Numbered from the stretch's first letter, positions 12,311 to 24,502 are shown. The stretch: 64,000 nucleotides of DNA from Hermatobates lingyangjiaoensis (GCA_026182355.1 JAPFBL010000243.1:868001-932000); one strand, 5' to 3'. The notes: generated by a model from the letters alone, not told the origin. Numbers and translations: made by a program.

Positions 12311-12419
12311 AGTAAATAAGTATTTCATACAATAAACTTGATAATAATGTAAACCGTTTATTTGGTCACTATGAGACCTTGACGTTTCTTCTTCTGAACA
12401 ACATGATATCTATTTGTGC

Positions 12420-12830
12420 CATCTACACTATTAAAAACCAAGCCATATCAGTCTGTCCGTCCCTGAAATGCAAACAAAATCGACAGGTATAACAACTGAT
12501 ACATTATTCCAAGATGAATTTTTAGTGTTTATAGGTTTATTACCCTTTGCCGTAATCGGTTTTCATGAATATTTTTTTGTTAATTACTTATTTTAGGTTT
12601 AGTTTTGTTTTATGGCAAAATTTCAATTCGGCGAAGTGATGGATGTTGAACTAGTTTATATCTATATATATAAAGTTCGTGTTTGTTTGTTTGTTCACCC
12701 ATTTTCCGTACAGGTAGAGACCTGAAATTATTATAATCTCTACTTTTGTAGGCTTTCATATAATCTTTACTTTTTGATTGGTTTTGTTGTATTTCTATTA
12801 CATAATAACAAATCAACATTGTAGTTGTAT
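12420..12830. other. Possible DNA-transposon end repeat
   Basis: The minus strand has AAACACGAACTTTATATATA near 12660-12690, resembling terminal sequences of some arthropod rolling-circle or MITE families. The block at about 12740-12830 recurs at about 17690-17770 (ACATAATAACAAATC). Boundaries and class are not established. Confidence 0.35.
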
Positions 12831-12832
12831 TA

Positions 12833-12872
12833 GGGGGTCAGGGTAGCCCAGTGGTTTGCATACTCGCCTCGA
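12833..12872 (+). repeat. SINE head fragment
   Basis: GGTAGCCCAGTGGTTTGCAT followed by ACTCGCCTC matches the first 40 bases of the SINE head. A matching scrap lies at 17768-17790. Confidence 0.55.
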
Positions 12873-13964
12873 CTTTCTACAATATTATTTAATAATATTT
12901 CTCATTAGGGGGTCAGGGCAGCCTATAATATAAAATAAACTATTACATTAGAAGTTAAAAATGAATAATTTTAGAAGCAAACTTGAACAAAACTGTCAGA
13001 TAAAATACGAATGTTCTGAGGTAATATTATAAAGACACATTCCTTTCATTAATGTTGTTTTATGTTGGTAAATAAATTGAATATTTCAATTTACCATTTT
13101 TTTGTTTAAAATATATATTTAATTGTGTATATAACTTGAATTGATGTTTTATTTATTTATGTCTTAAAAAAATGATTGTTTTTTTTACTTTTAAATGATT
13201 TTTATTTTGCTAAATATGCTTACTGTGTATATATCTTGAATCATGTTAATAATACTATATCAAAAGCTTGGGCCTTTTACAATCTGTTTCCGTGCTTTAA
13301 TAACAAGAAAAAGCAATTAAAATAATCCTTGTTAATCATGTTGAGTGAATTTATTTCAATAACTATTGCTATAATTTCTTAGTGACACAAAGGGTCACAG
13401 ATACTCGTAGTCTAGCAATATATTCAATGCAGATAAAGTAGAGCTTGCTATCTGTCAATAAAGCAAAATATTCCAATATACACTTTTATTGATAGTATAC
13501 CGACTGGAAAGTGAAGAATTGCGTTTGAATGCGAGCATCAAAAGAGTTAATTTCGTTGTATATATGGAGTCCCTCCTACTGACCTAGTAATACAAACTAG
13601 GAAGGTCTGGCATTCCCAAGGCAACACATGCTCCTTCGAGCGTCTACTGCCGACCGCACGGCCTTCGCTGTCCTACCTATCGCCACCATTTATTAATTTA
13701 TTATTCGAAAAGAACACCGATTTCACAACCAGCATTATTCAACTGCATTCCAATAATAATCCAACCAATATTTATTGGAACAGAATTACACAGCGTTTTA
13801 TACCTGAGAGCACACCTTACACCGTCTTCTTACTAGTCAAACAAATTTATTTTTGAAAATTATATTTGATTTATTTTAAATAAAATATATTCAAAATATT
13901 AAATTCAGTATTATAATTTTAGTCTGAAACGGTTAATTGTTTACATCAATTTGAAATTTTTTAT
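12873..13964. other. Unannotated AT-rich DNA
   Basis: A less AT-rich patch at 13560-13700 has no long frame and no family match that I can recognise. Confidence 0.5.
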
Positions 13965-14330
13965 AAAATTATTGGGGACTTAGGTCCCAAGATTAAAACT
14001 ACTTCTCTTGACGACGTTTCGACATATATTTATGTCTTCTTCAGGGTTCGTAAATTTGTTCCTTTTTTTTCAACTTTCCTTCCTGTACTGCACTATATAG
14101 TTTATAAATGAGAATTTATCCGCACTAACGTGAAACATTGATGATAGCCCTTATGCCTGACTTTTCATTTATAAATTATGTAATGCGGTGAAGGAAGGTA
14201 ATGTTAAAAAAAATGAACAGGTTTCCGAGACCTGAAGAAGATATAAATAATGTCGAAAAGTTGGCGACAGAAATAGTTTCAATCATAAGATCGAAACCCT
14301 CAAAAATCTTATAACATATGAATGGTATAA
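13965..14330. mobile_element. Inverted pair of ACGT-type pLTRs with a canonical box
   Basis: The minus copy at 13970-14050 is well preserved. The plus copy at about 14225-14290 has CTGAAGA at 14232-14238 and a stem kept by a G-T pair (GATAT/ATGTC), but the palindrome is decayed to AAGT. Confidence 0.75.
14013..14044 (-). ncRNA. Hammerhead-like core, ACGT family
   Basis: CTGAAGA (14044-14038), linker A, perfect stem GACATA/TATGTC with loop AATA, GAA, ACGT (14017-14014), then C at 14013. One of the best preserved cores in the window. Confidence 0.75.
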
Positions 14331-14374
14331 GAAAAGAAATTAAGATCAATATCAAAGTAATAATAATTATTTTC

Positions 14375-15941
14375 GGATCATATGAAGATCCTCCCCCCCT
14401 AACTAGACTTGGGGGGAGGATCTTCATATGATCAATTTTAGGGGGGAGGATCTTCATATGATCCTTTCTGAGGGGAAGAATATTCAGTTGGGTACTTAAG
14501 GAGGGAGGAGTGATTCTAGGGGGAGAAGAAAACTAAAATTTATATAAAATTTTGAAAATCTTTATTATTACAGTATGTATTGATATAAAATTGTGAAAAT
14601 GTTTATTATTACAGTACGTATTGCAAGGCAATATGAGTACATAAATTTTCAAAAGCATTCCTCGAAAAACGGTCAAACCACATATATTCTTCAAGGTAGG
14701 AATTCAAAAAGTCTCGCTTGCATCCTCGCATCATCTTGATGTGTGCTTTATGTTTGTTCCAGTATGATTCTATGGTTTGAGTGTGGACACCAGTTTGCGG
14801 ATCCACAAAATTGATTGAATGGTTCACTTGCCTATGTGTGAAGCCAAGTCCTTGTACATTATTGTAGGCTCTCCACATATCAGAGTGAATTATGGATCCT
14901 CGTTGCACTACTGCTTGGATTATTGGAAGAAGTGTAGCCTCATCTCTACTGTCAACAATTTCCATGTATCCCATTGCTGGTGAAGTGCTGGTATCGACTA
15001 TTCCAAACACCCATATTGGAGTATGAGGTCCTCTACCCCGATGATGTTTTGGTTTGTGAGAAAAGCACGATTCATCAATATGCACAACTATTCCTGAACC
15101 ACCAAGTCTCACTGGGTTAGCCATAAAATAATTACTGCAAATTTCGCGGAAAAAACTGTAGCAGTCGATCATTGTCTTCTCAGAAACACCAACTTGACGG
15201 CTTGCCCTTGATTCACCAATACGCTCACTCCACATATACATTACGTGAACCCAGGTCTGAAGTTTTAATCTTGATTTGGAAAAAAACGATCCAGTCCTAA
15301 TAGATACTGTAGATTTAAACTTGGCACAATCTTTGGTCTGGCATTTCCAAGAATAGCCATCTTTAGATTTAGCATACTTCGTCCAATTCATTTCATTATC
15401 ACAAGAGTCACATGTAACTTCACTTTTGAGCATTCGACGTTGCTTTAGCCAGTTAATAACAGGGAAAGAATCCTCTGTCAGCAAGGGGAGCACAACAGTT
15501 TGGAAAGTATCACGGTCCATTCCTGTGTTCGATACTGAGTCCATGGGCTTAAGCGGGTTCTATATATATACCAAGTTGAATGGTCGTAATTTCATTTGAC
15601 AGGTTAACTGGCATTAGGGAAATTAGAATTTGATCCGTCATCAAAGGTGGATTAACTCAGGTCAAGTGCAGAGGATTAACTCAGGTCAAGTAAACTCAGA
15701 CCAAGTAAGGAGGTCTGGGACTTCCCAGGAAATCCCGGTTTCATATTTTCTTCCAGTCATTTAAGATATAGATAATACTAAGGTACAAAAAGAAAAGCAG
15801 TAAATAAATAAATGCTACCTTAAGGAGGATTAACTTATCTTCATATAATCCTTTCTGGGGGGGAGGATCTTCATTTGATCCTTTCTGGGGGGGAGGATCT
15901 TCATTTGATCCTTTCTGGGGGGGAGGATCTTCATATGATCC
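14375..15941 (-). mobile_element. Complete Merlin DNA transposon
   Basis: The ends are perfect 25-bp inverted repeats beginning GGATCATATGAAGATCC and continuing to a run of seven C. TTATTTTC flanks both sides (14367-14374 and 15942-15949), an 8-bp target duplication as expected for Merlin (8-9 bp). Extra copies of the terminal motif lie inside: two at 14412-14465 inverted to the left end, and three at 15840-15941 in about 30-bp tandem units with a fourth decayed. These may be transposase binding sites. The element encodes one open transposase. Intact ends, duplication and frame point to recent insertion. Confidence 0.95.
14609..15544 (-). CDS. Merlin (IS1016/ISXO2-type) DDE transposase
   Basis: Cuts and rejoins the transposon ends in the nucleus. 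The 311-residue frame is uninterrupted. An N-terminal zinc ribbon is visible (C45-x2-C48 ... C68-x4-C73), followed by a helical region with a helix-turn-helix-like stretch (RASRQVGVSEKTM, about 113-125). The RNase H-like catalytic domain has D157 in HIDES, D222 in HSDMW and E259 in TIESYW; the last two are 36 residues apart, typical of this superfamily. ISXO2 domains carry the same HIDES-like and NxxExxW-like context. The start at 15544 is the first ATG, 20 bases downstream of a TATATATA stretch; with a start site about 30 bases from the box the first ATG might be missed, so a slightly shorter protein is possible. AATAAA signals lie at 14602-14607 and 14561-14566 on the coding strand, the second within a local 46-bp duplication. 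All catalytic residues are present, so the product may be functional. Confidence 0.93.
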   Translation of the reverse strand: MDSVSNTGMDRDTFQTVVLPLLTEDSFPVINWLKQRRMLKSEVTCDSCDNEMNWTKYAKSKDGYSWKCQTKDCAKFKSTVSIRTGSFFSKSRLKLQTWVHVMYMWSERIGESRASRQVGVSEKTMIDCYSFFREICSNYFMANPVRLGGSGIVVHIDESCFSHKPKHHRGRGPHTPIWVFGIVDTSTSPAMGYMEIVDSRDEATLLPIIQAVVQRGSIIHSDMWRAYNNVQGLGFTHRQVNHSINFVDPQTGVHTQTIESYWNKHKAHIKMMRGCKRDFLNSYLEEYMWFDRFSRNAFENLCTHIALQYVL

Positions 15942-15949
15942 TTATTTTC

Positions 15950-17116
15950 AAACCGCTGAGTGGCATTTGTTGACCTTACTAAGAATAGAATGTTTAGTTA
16001 TTGGTATTTTTTTTATACGTATTTTATTTTTTTGTTAAATTATGGATTTGGATTTCATTTTATTTTACTTTTTCTTACTTTTTTTTTGGATGTGAGATGG
16101 CATTGGATCTTTCAATTTTAGTTTCTTTAATTTGTTTATAAACACTTTTATGTCTTGGCAATGACTGCTGTAGATTATCGAAACGCTTCGACAATTCTAA
16201 ACCGTTATTCTAACCACGAAAAATTGCTCTTTCGCAAGCTAGAGAAAATTGGAAAGAAGATTCAATCGTGACTCCATCCGCAGAGAATCCATCGTGTTCA
16301 ACAAGACATTCATAATATATATATATATATATTATTAAAGAACTCTAATTAGTATTCTCAGTGTGCCTGACCTTATACCTGGTTCCCTGTTAAAGCTGGG
16401 AAGCGCGTAACACTGGAACTATAGCTATCACTATTCTAAAGTGAAAGCGTTGTGCGTGACAAACATGTATATATACAAGAGAAATTATTATTACTGTCGA
16501 CAGGGTCAGAATGTTTGTTAATGTTTTCATGTGTCTATATTTGATCCTCATATTGTGTACGTCGTCCTCTGTAACTTCTAAGAATTACTGCACAATGATC
16601 AGTGTTGTTTCCAGTGTTTCAGATAAAAGATATTCATTAATATAAATATTGGTATTGGTTCGTACTAAAAGATAATGCTTTTTTTTTTTTTTAGTTGCTT
16701 TAGTGCATAAGGTTCAGTGCTATTCCTACAGGTATTCCTGTAGTTGTTGGTTAACAACAATTCTGAATAATGATTAGTCGAGTCTTCTGACTGGCCCAAT
16801 ATTCGTTTATCATAATTCACTCGGAGTTTCTATGACGCGAGCTTGACGATATTCGTCGATATGCAGTAAGATAAGTGGGCGTGGGAACTGTAACTGACTA
16901 GCAGTGACAGCTGGCTGCCAGCGCATAAAATATTATAATTTTAGATTGTACAGTCAAAAGGAGGCTCTTATAAATTATTAAAAATCATTACTATACTAAG
17001 CTTTATAATGATTGTGTACCCTATGGTAATATTATTTTTAAGAACCAACACTGTTCAGAACAGAAAAGTGAAAAAACAGTGTAGAGTATGCTAAATATAT
17101 ATATATATAATATATA
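15950..17116. other. Unannotated DNA
   Basis: Short (TA)n at 16316-16331 and 17093-17110. No supported feature. Confidence 0.5.
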
Positions 17117-17393
17117 CGAGTTCAAAATTCAAGAAGAGTAACACACAGAGTAAGGAAACACGCTTCCAGACTCAAATTTTCGGGTAATCCGTCTTCAGGA
17201 GAAAGAGTTCAAAATTCAAGAAGAGTAACACACAGAGTAAGGAAACACGCTTCCAGACTCAAATTTTCGGGTAATCCGTCTTCAGGAGAAAAGAGCATAA
17301 GTCTTTTCTCCTGAAGACGGATTACCCGAAAATTTGAGTCTGTAAGTGTGTTTCCTTACTCTGTGTGTTACTCTTCTTGAATTTTGAACTCGT
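17117..17393. mobile_element. Three AATT-type pLTR copies: two minus, one plus
   Basis: Two nearly identical 88-90-bp minus copies (17117-17206, 17207-17294) are in tandem, followed by a plus copy (17301-17393), making a long hairpin. Cores: 17174-17198 (-), 17261-17285 (-) and 17311-17335 (+), all with CTGAAGA, linker C, GAA, AATT and T. Unit ends are the same as in the copy at 10.5 kb. Confidence 0.88.
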
Positions 17394-17459
17394 ATTGTGT
17401 CCAGTTTGGATTGTGTTTCGTTTAATTAAGTGAAATATATATATATATATAAATATTGA

Positions 17460-17590
17460 TAAAAGTATCGACCGTGGAATAGATACAAAACTATAGTTTA
17501 TCGGGACTCGGCCAGTTCTTCAGGTTCAAATTAAACTCTCATTGCCAACGTTTCGGTCTTTATTTAAAACCTTTTTCATAGGGAGAAGTA
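17460..17590 (-). mobile_element. ACGT-type pLTR fragment
   Basis: Same family as 10608-10710 and in the same arrangement: a plus AATT-type copy, then (TA)n (17437-17450), then this minus copy. The core region is at 17541-17582, with GAA-ACGT-T and a CTATGA box. It extends further 3' than the 10.6-kb copy. Confidence 0.78.
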
Positions 17591-18733
17591 TAAATTTTGA
17601 AACAGAAAAACGAAGTATTACATTACAAATTATTTTACAAAGAAAAATAGTATGTGGATTTTAACAACAACTTGTTGTTATTGGAGATAGAGTCCTGGAA
17701 TTATTGTAATTTTTTACTTTTGTTGTATTTGGCTTTGTTATAGTTGTATTACATAATAACAAATCGTATTAGGAGGTCAGGTAGCCCAGTGGCTTGTATG
17801 TATATAAATTCGTTTAAGGACGATTTCGCTTAACGATGAATTACCGTCGTTAAACGATGACTACCTGTATTAAGTTTCTCCTTTCATCTTCATCCTCACG
17901 ATCATTGTTACACAAGGTGCTTGTGTTTCCCGCTGTTCTTTGATTACGCCAGTTGTTCTTACATAACAATTTTTTTTTCAATTCATTTGATCATAGCTTT
18001 GAATACTAAGGAGCCTGACTGGAGTAGGATTGTGTGACGTCCATTGGCAATCACACACCTGCTTATCAGTCTGCCTTTGTTCTTTCACTCTAAACAAAAT
18101 TAGATTCTCTACTAGGTAGCACCCATTCCATTCACCTGCGTATTTTGCAATGTTTTTTTTTTCAACAAACCATTCTAAATATTTTATTTACTTTCTCCAA
18201 ATATTGACGTCTTTCATTACTGTTATAGCGTAGTGTTCTGATATTGCGGGATTTCAAGAACTATTTTTTTCTTTCTTTTGTGTGATGTAATTCTTTAAAT
18301 CCTTTTATTAGCATCTTTAATGATAGTTCCTGTGTTCTTAAATTTAGTTCGACGCAAGTGAAAGTTATTAAAATTAGTTTTACAATAAAATAATTTAAAC
18401 AATTTCAGAAATTAATAACATGTTATTTAAAAAGGTTTTACATTATTTTAATTTCTGTTTTAACAAAAATATGACTATATAGCCATAAAGGGGATTTTTT
18501 TTTAACGCTTCGATTTTAGAAGTAAGACATGTATTAGCGTTGTTATTTCCTATCAAGACTAAAGTAATAAATGTGGACAAATATAAATAGTGAATAATAA
18601 TAATAACATATGAGATTAAAGGTAAAGCCGATTTAAAACTCATACCTAGGGGTCCTGGACCGTTGTATTTTATACTGACCTATGTGGTACTCCATCGATT
18701 TCAGTCTGAACTGCTTCTTTAAATTTATGCTGT
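17591..18733. other. Unannotated AT-rich DNA
   Basis: Contains the repeat scrap at 17690-17790 shared with 12.7 kb. Otherwise nothing recognised. Confidence 0.5.
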
Positions 18734-19093
18734 CGGGGCCAGGTTTTCACTCAGTGGTTGACGTACTCGCTAGTGGTAACGTATCGAACCCCGGAACTGG
18801 TAGATCCGAAGTTCGATACCCACCTTTATTCGATGCCCTCCATTTATTCACAAGGGAAGTGAATAAATCTAACCACATCATCCCTTGGATAGGACCTTAA
18901 ACCGTCGGTGCCGAGCCTGTACGATGTCAGGTACTCGTTAAAGATCCCTACTCTAAATACACTTGATTTATTGTGGAATCAAGAAATAATATGCTTATTA
19001 TTACTAAAATAATAAATAGGCCACAATATCCGTCTTTAGTACAACAGAAAAAAGGTGAAAACTTTATGACGTGTGGGCGTTGAAAAGCAAACA
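18734..19093 (+). repeat. tRNA-derived SINE, tail A
   Basis: The head carries a duplicated stretch (two gaactggtag-like anticodon-arm segments with an intervening ACGTATCGAACCCC). The body AAAGATCCCTACTCTAAATA is intact and the tail is diverged tail A ending TGTGGGCGTTG. Confidence 0.88.
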
Positions 19094-19419
19094 GACGAGT
19101 TATGCTGTACAGTACAAAATCATCTCTATAGAGTCCGTGAAGGAAAGTGATCCGGAATTCTAGATCTTGAGAGTCTCTAGAGATGGGTTTAGTAATATCA
19201 TTATCAGCAATTACCAGCAGCGCAGCAATTATCAACATGAGCTCTTAAATAGCCTTGTGATCTATTTTTAAAAGATTATATGAATTAGTTTCCCATTTGA
19301 ATAATCCAACTCACGCCTTTTGTCTTGATACAAACTTAAAAGGAATGCTGACACTCGTGAGGAAAATTAATCATCATAAGTGCTTAAACTATTGAAAAAA
19401 ATGTTGTTTATTTACATTG

Positions 19420-19620
19420 GGGGATTTCTAAAATTACGTCATCACACAAAAAAAAAGTTTAATATGAAAACTAACAACTCGTTTAGAACACTTAATGCTC
19501 AGCACTTTTGAGATTTAAATCTGAAGAAGAACACTAAGTGTTTTAAACGCGTTGTTAATTTTCACATTAAACTTTTTTATTATGTGGGGACGTAATTTTA
19601 GAAATCCCCTAATATGAGTT
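19420..19620. mobile_element. Inverted pair of ACGCGT-type pLTRs
   Basis: The arms share GGGGATTTCTAAAATTACGT outermost. The plus core (19521-19553) has CTGAAGA and GAACAC/GTGTTT but TAA in place of GAA. The minus core is more decayed. Confidence 0.78.
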
Positions 19621-19888
19621 GATACCACACTATATCAAATTGCACAAGTACTGGATTTGTTTATTTACTTCTAAAATAAGTGAAACTTAATTCGAATCGC
19701 TCTATTATATAATATACTTGTAGTTTATACTCAAATATTTCTTTCTCTGATAAATATCAATTGACGATTTCTCACATCACCTATGAGTATGGTTCTTACG
19801 CATAGCATTGGGATGAGTTGAGTTATGCATTGATAATGAAGCATCACAAAAGAAATAATTCTCATTGAAATATATTCTTACAAGACGG

Positions 19889-20576
19889 CACGTTTTTTTT
19901 TTCTGAGTAAAGTTATTTGAGTATAAAGCACTTCCTAGAGACGCATTCGCCTTGACCGGTGCTACTGTAGTATGCTACCTACCTTTGATTTCATACTACA
20001 GTATGCTATCTACCTTCCATTATGATATCTGCCGTATATAATAAACAGTTCTTTAGAGCTACACTTATTCGAAATTATTCACAACTAATTTTACAAAAAA
20101 ATAATTAAAGTTTAAGAAATTAAAAGAAGTAAAGTATACAAAATATCCCGTCAGAAATGTATTCTAATACTATTTGTAAACATATCTTACATCGTTCAAG
20201 GAAGCTGACAATATATCATCGTGTATTTTCCAACAGTAATGTTCTATATGAGATTGCAATTGATTAATTAATCTCCTGTTAATCCTCCGTAAAACAGCGG
20301 TCAGCAAGTGCGATCAGATGTCAAGCTATTTTGTAACGTTCTAACTAGCTGCTATGTTGAACTTTCTAAATCAATACATTTAAAGGATATTTTTTTTCTT
20401 CTTTGCATACTTCTGATGAATTTACTATGTTGTTTACTATGAAATGTTATCGTAAGTGATAGATAACAGCATGGCGGGTAGTAGCATACTATAGTAGCGC
20501 TTATAACAACGTTTTTGTTTCTTGAGTAAAGTTACTTGGGTATGAAGAACTCTCGGGAGTTGCATTCAGTTTGATC
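19889..20576. mobile_element. Old inverted-repeat element flanked by direct repeats
   Basis: Inverted ends related to GTGCTACTGTAGTATGCTAC lie at 19958-19980 and 20478-20501. Outside them are 68-bp direct repeats (19889-19957 and 20509-20576; GAGTAAAGTTA...TTGAGTAT). One half recurs inverted at about 61730-61890, including AAATATCCTTTAAATG. No coding capacity. Class unknown. Confidence 0.6.
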
Positions 20577-20916
20577 TTCTAGTTAAAACAAGTTCCACTC
20601 GTGTTAGCATAAAATTCCCTGGTCACATGAGACATATAGTTTAGGTTTTAATTTGGTTTTCAATATTTCTGATGATAGTATTGTTATTTATTATCATCTA
20701 TGTTGTCCATATGTATTAGTTTATTCTAATATTTATATCTTAATATTTCAGAAATATTTAATGTAATAAAAAGAAATAACACCTCTAATGTCTTTCTCAA
20801 TACGAAACTGTAAAAACAAGTTTCATATGAGCGAATGTCTATTAGGTTACATATATTTGTGTCCCTAATCAAAACCAATATTGTAATAATGTAGGTACAG
20901 TATTAGGCAACCTTTT
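20577..20916. other. Unannotated AT-rich DNA
   Basis: Nothing recognised. Confidence 0.55.
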
Positions 20917-21233
20917 AGGTTGCAGTGGCAGTCCCACAAGGGAACACACGTGGGCCGAACATTGGGCCCTTTGTGATGCCACACAATGAAAATTATTCTA
21001 CAGTGAGAGTCCTAAATTTTACCTGACTCAAGTGTATTTAGAGTAGGAACCTTTAACGAGTACCTGACATGGTACAGGTTCAGGACCGACGGCTTAACGT
21101 CCTATCCGAGAGATAACGTGCTCAGATTTATACACCTCCAACGTGAATAAATCGAGTTCCAGAGTGGGTATTGAACCCAGGACCTACCAGTCCAGAGGTG
21201 AACACGTTAACCACTAAGCTGACCTAGCCTCCT
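20917..21233 (-). repeat. tRNA-derived SINE, tail B
   Basis: Shares the head and body with the other SINEs but has a different 3' tail on the coding strand, containing AACATTGGGC complements and CCCACAAGGGAACACACGTG on the plus strand. Confidence 0.87.
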
Positions 21234-22108
21234 TGTAATAATGTAAAACACCTTTCTTAATAATAAATAGACTTCACCTAAGAACACGTTATGTCCTTGC
21301 CGATGTAGAAGATTGCTGGGTCATGTATTATACTGGGCTGCAAGGAAGCTGATGGCAAAAACCTGATGCAACGAGTGTAATAAAAAAAAATGACAGGCTC
21401 CTGTTACACATCTTGTGACAAAGTCCTAATGACAATTGCTACGAATGAACAAACAGTTCTGTTTATAATATTTATTTGGTTTGGTTTCTCTTTACTATTA
21501 TAAGAAAGTATTCTAGTTCTTGTATTCTAATACATTCTAATTGTGGTTATTGAAGCACATGGTACAGGTTGGAGCATTGAAGAACCAATGCGGGTATAAA
21601 TCAAGGAATTTCGTCCTTCAAAAACATTAAACAAATTGGTACAATGGAGAAGGAGCAACATTAGTGTCGCATGAAGTTTAGAATGAAAATTTTGATCGTG
21701 TAAATATTTTTATTCAATGTGTAAATATTCAATTCAAATATTACTGTGGAATTTTGAATAGTACAAATATTAACTGAATAGAATTAATGTACAACCAAAA
21801 AAATGAAGGGCATATTATTATACTCGTAGTAGATATACGATTCGTAATATAGTCTTAATGTTAGAAATATCAAATTTAGATTAAACAAAAATCACAGGGA
21901 TAAAGGTATTTATTGTTTCTATTGGTGAAGCTATGTTACCAACGACTACGAAGAAATTAAGTTTTAATTACGGCTTAGTTCAAAGAAGCTTTGCGTGACT
22001 TGGCAGTCATATGTATAATTGTGCTGAAGCCTGCTTTTTTTCTAGGTCACTTGTAAAGCTAGTAATCAAATATGTCGTAATGAATTCAAAGGATTCTAAC
22101 GACTTTAC
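21234..22108. other. Unannotated AT-rich DNA
   Basis: Nothing recognised. Confidence 0.55.
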
Positions 22109-22432
22109 GGGGACCAGGTTATCTAGTGGTTAACGTACTCGCTTCTGAACTGATAGGCCAGGGTTCAATCCCCACTTGGCCCTCGATCTATTCACATGGG
22201 AGGTGAATAAATCTGAGCACGTTGTTTCTCGGAGAAGGACTTTAAATCGTCGGTCACGAGTCTGTGCGATGTGAGGTACTCGTTAAAGATCCCTACTTTA
22301 AATACACTTGAGTTATGAAAAATTTAGGGCTCCCACTGTAGAATCAATCTTCATTGTGTGGTATCACAAAGGCCCAATGTCGGACTACGTGTGTTCCCTT
22401 GTGGGACTGCCCCTGTAACCTAACCTAAGGAC
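22109..22432 (+). repeat. tRNA-derived SINE, tail B
   Basis: Near-complete copy with a B-box-like GGGTTCAATCC and body. Its tail, TGTGTTCCCTTGTGGGACTG, is shared with 20.9 kb and with the amplified block at 45.4 kb. Confidence 0.9.
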
Positions 22433-23200
22433 TTTGAACAGGGTGATTCTAAGAATTTTGAAAGGGTGATATTTGCAAAAATTTTCTTCAGTTGTACGAT
22501 GTGAGCTATGTTCTTCAAATGAAAAACCAACAGGGCATTTAAACCAAGACTCGATGAGAAAATCACTTTGATGTGTTCTACATCAACTAACACTCACATT
22601 ATGTTTCAGGTCTTATTAACTTAATTGAACTTAAGTCCAGTTTTATCACTGCCTTATTTCTCAAAGTCATTGTATTTTTGATCTAGTGTCAGAAGTAAAA
22701 TATTTCATTTTTAAATTTTTTTTTCTGAATTCATATCTCCCACTATCTGCCTCGTCTTATAGTCAATGATATAACTCTTACATGGAAATGAGGTCAGAAC
22801 AGTCAGTTACAGTATTTAATAATTTATATACAAATAGGATGCCATAATAGGTTTTAGGATAAAGAAGATCAAGGATATTAAATTCTTGTTTACAAAAGGA
22901 AAGGATAGTATGATGAATCTGTAGGATAACTCGACTTATGGGAAAGCTTCTTAAAGACTTTAGAATGGACGGATTGAAGGAAATTTTGAAAATGTTTGCA
23001 ATGCGGATTCTAAACTATATTATACAACTTTTAGAGGAATAATGTGAAATCAATGCAAACTGTGTTTTGGCTACCCATAGCTTAGCTAATAGGATTACAG
23101 TTATAAACCTTAAATAATTCATGATAATATAGTTACCTAATCATTTAGAAATTATCCATAATTTTTTTTCATAAACTGCCATTGATTAATCTGATTTCCG
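22433..23200. other. Unannotated AT-rich DNA
   Basis: Nothing recognised. Confidence 0.55.
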
Positions 23201-23268
23201 TTTGATTACCGAAGTTAAGAATCATTTAGCCTTCTTAATACTTCGATGTGTGACTACCCCATTCAAAA
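23201..23268 (+). pseudogene. Second 5S rRNA-derived fragment
   Basis: GATTACCGAAGTTAAGAATC followed by TAATACTTCGATGTGTGACT matches the 5S rRNA internal control region at about the right spacing, more diverged than the 6.4-kb copy. Confidence 0.55.
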
Positions 23269-23394
23269 AGGAGCTTTAAACAATTAAAAGTGTGATAGAA
23301 ACCGTATTTTTTGAAAAACGTTTAAGTATCAGCTTCTAGTTAATGCACATATCATTTAAATAACAAGATTTCACAATAAAAACGTAAATCATAA

Positions 23395-23560
23395 ATCAGC
23401 GTCCAAACCACAGAAAGAAAATGAGAAAAAATCTCATTAAGATCTTTCAACCATAACAAGTGGGTTTTCGTAAATATCAGTTTTTGACGAATACCGCTCG
23501 TTACGTTTGAAAGATCTTGGTCTTTTTCCCCATTTTCTTACTGCGGTTTGGACGTTGATA
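23395..23560. mobile_element. Inverted pair of AGATCT-type pLTRs
   Basis: Arms begin CCAAACCACAG. Both keep GAA-AGATCT-T, but the minus CTGANGA box is disrupted and the plus box reads TTGACGA, with a TACCG/CGTTT stem. Confidence 0.75.
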
Positions 23561-24385
23561 CTATTATTGCTAAGAATCTTAGTGAAATTCGTATCAAATC
23601 ATTAAACATAATTTTTTGAAAATATGGAATAGGTTCACAGAGTTTTAGTGTATACTAGGTTTTTTGTTTTCGTTACGGGTAGTAACCCAGCCTTAAGGCA
23701 ATTTATTTGAACCATAGATCTCAACATGCTAGCCTCCTTAGAGGTCATGTTTATAACATATTCACTGTCATAGTGGGGGGGGGGGGGGGCATTTGAGGGT
23801 CTAAAAATAGAAAATTAAAAAAAAATTAAAATCATAAAAACCTAACAAAAAATCTGACATTTTATATCAAAACAAGTTTTTAAGGTTATAATGGTTTTTA
23901 TGTTTTATGTTTGTAATACTGTTTTTAAACGGATTTTTCAATTTAGAATAAATGTATTTTAAATTTTTCAAAACAAGTTTTTTAAAGGTGTTAAAAGTTT
24001 ATTATATTTATTTGAGTGGACAGTTAATTTATTTTAACAATTTTTTTATGTTTTGAATTATACGTTTTTGTTTTGAAAAACCTTTGGTTTTCTTTGATGA
24101 TGACTGTCTAATGTATACAAGTACTGTAGTAAGATGAAGGTCTGGGACTAGTAACAGCAGTCTAAAATTAGATCCTTGATTGTAATTTCATTCAAATAAA
24201 TATTTTGAGGATTTCTCGAATTTTGAAAGTTAACGGATTATTTGGGGGGGGGGGCTAACTTACGACCAAGCCACTCGGCAAAATGGTTGCTACTACGGCA
24301 CTGAACTTGTAACACCCGGTGATGTATTTCAATTCTTGTTTACTGATATTTTGATGAAGATAGCCTGGTCGTTGTGTTCTGTACA

Positions 24386-24390
<5 letters not shown>
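23561..24390. other. Unannotated DNA with G runs
   Basis: G runs at 23776-23790 and 24244-24254. Nothing else recognised. Confidence 0.5.
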
Positions 24391-24444
<54 letters not shown>

Positions 24445-24502
24445 GATCAAACCACTTATTGTGGTTTGATCATTGATTGTTGTTTCACGTGTTTATGTGA
24501 AA

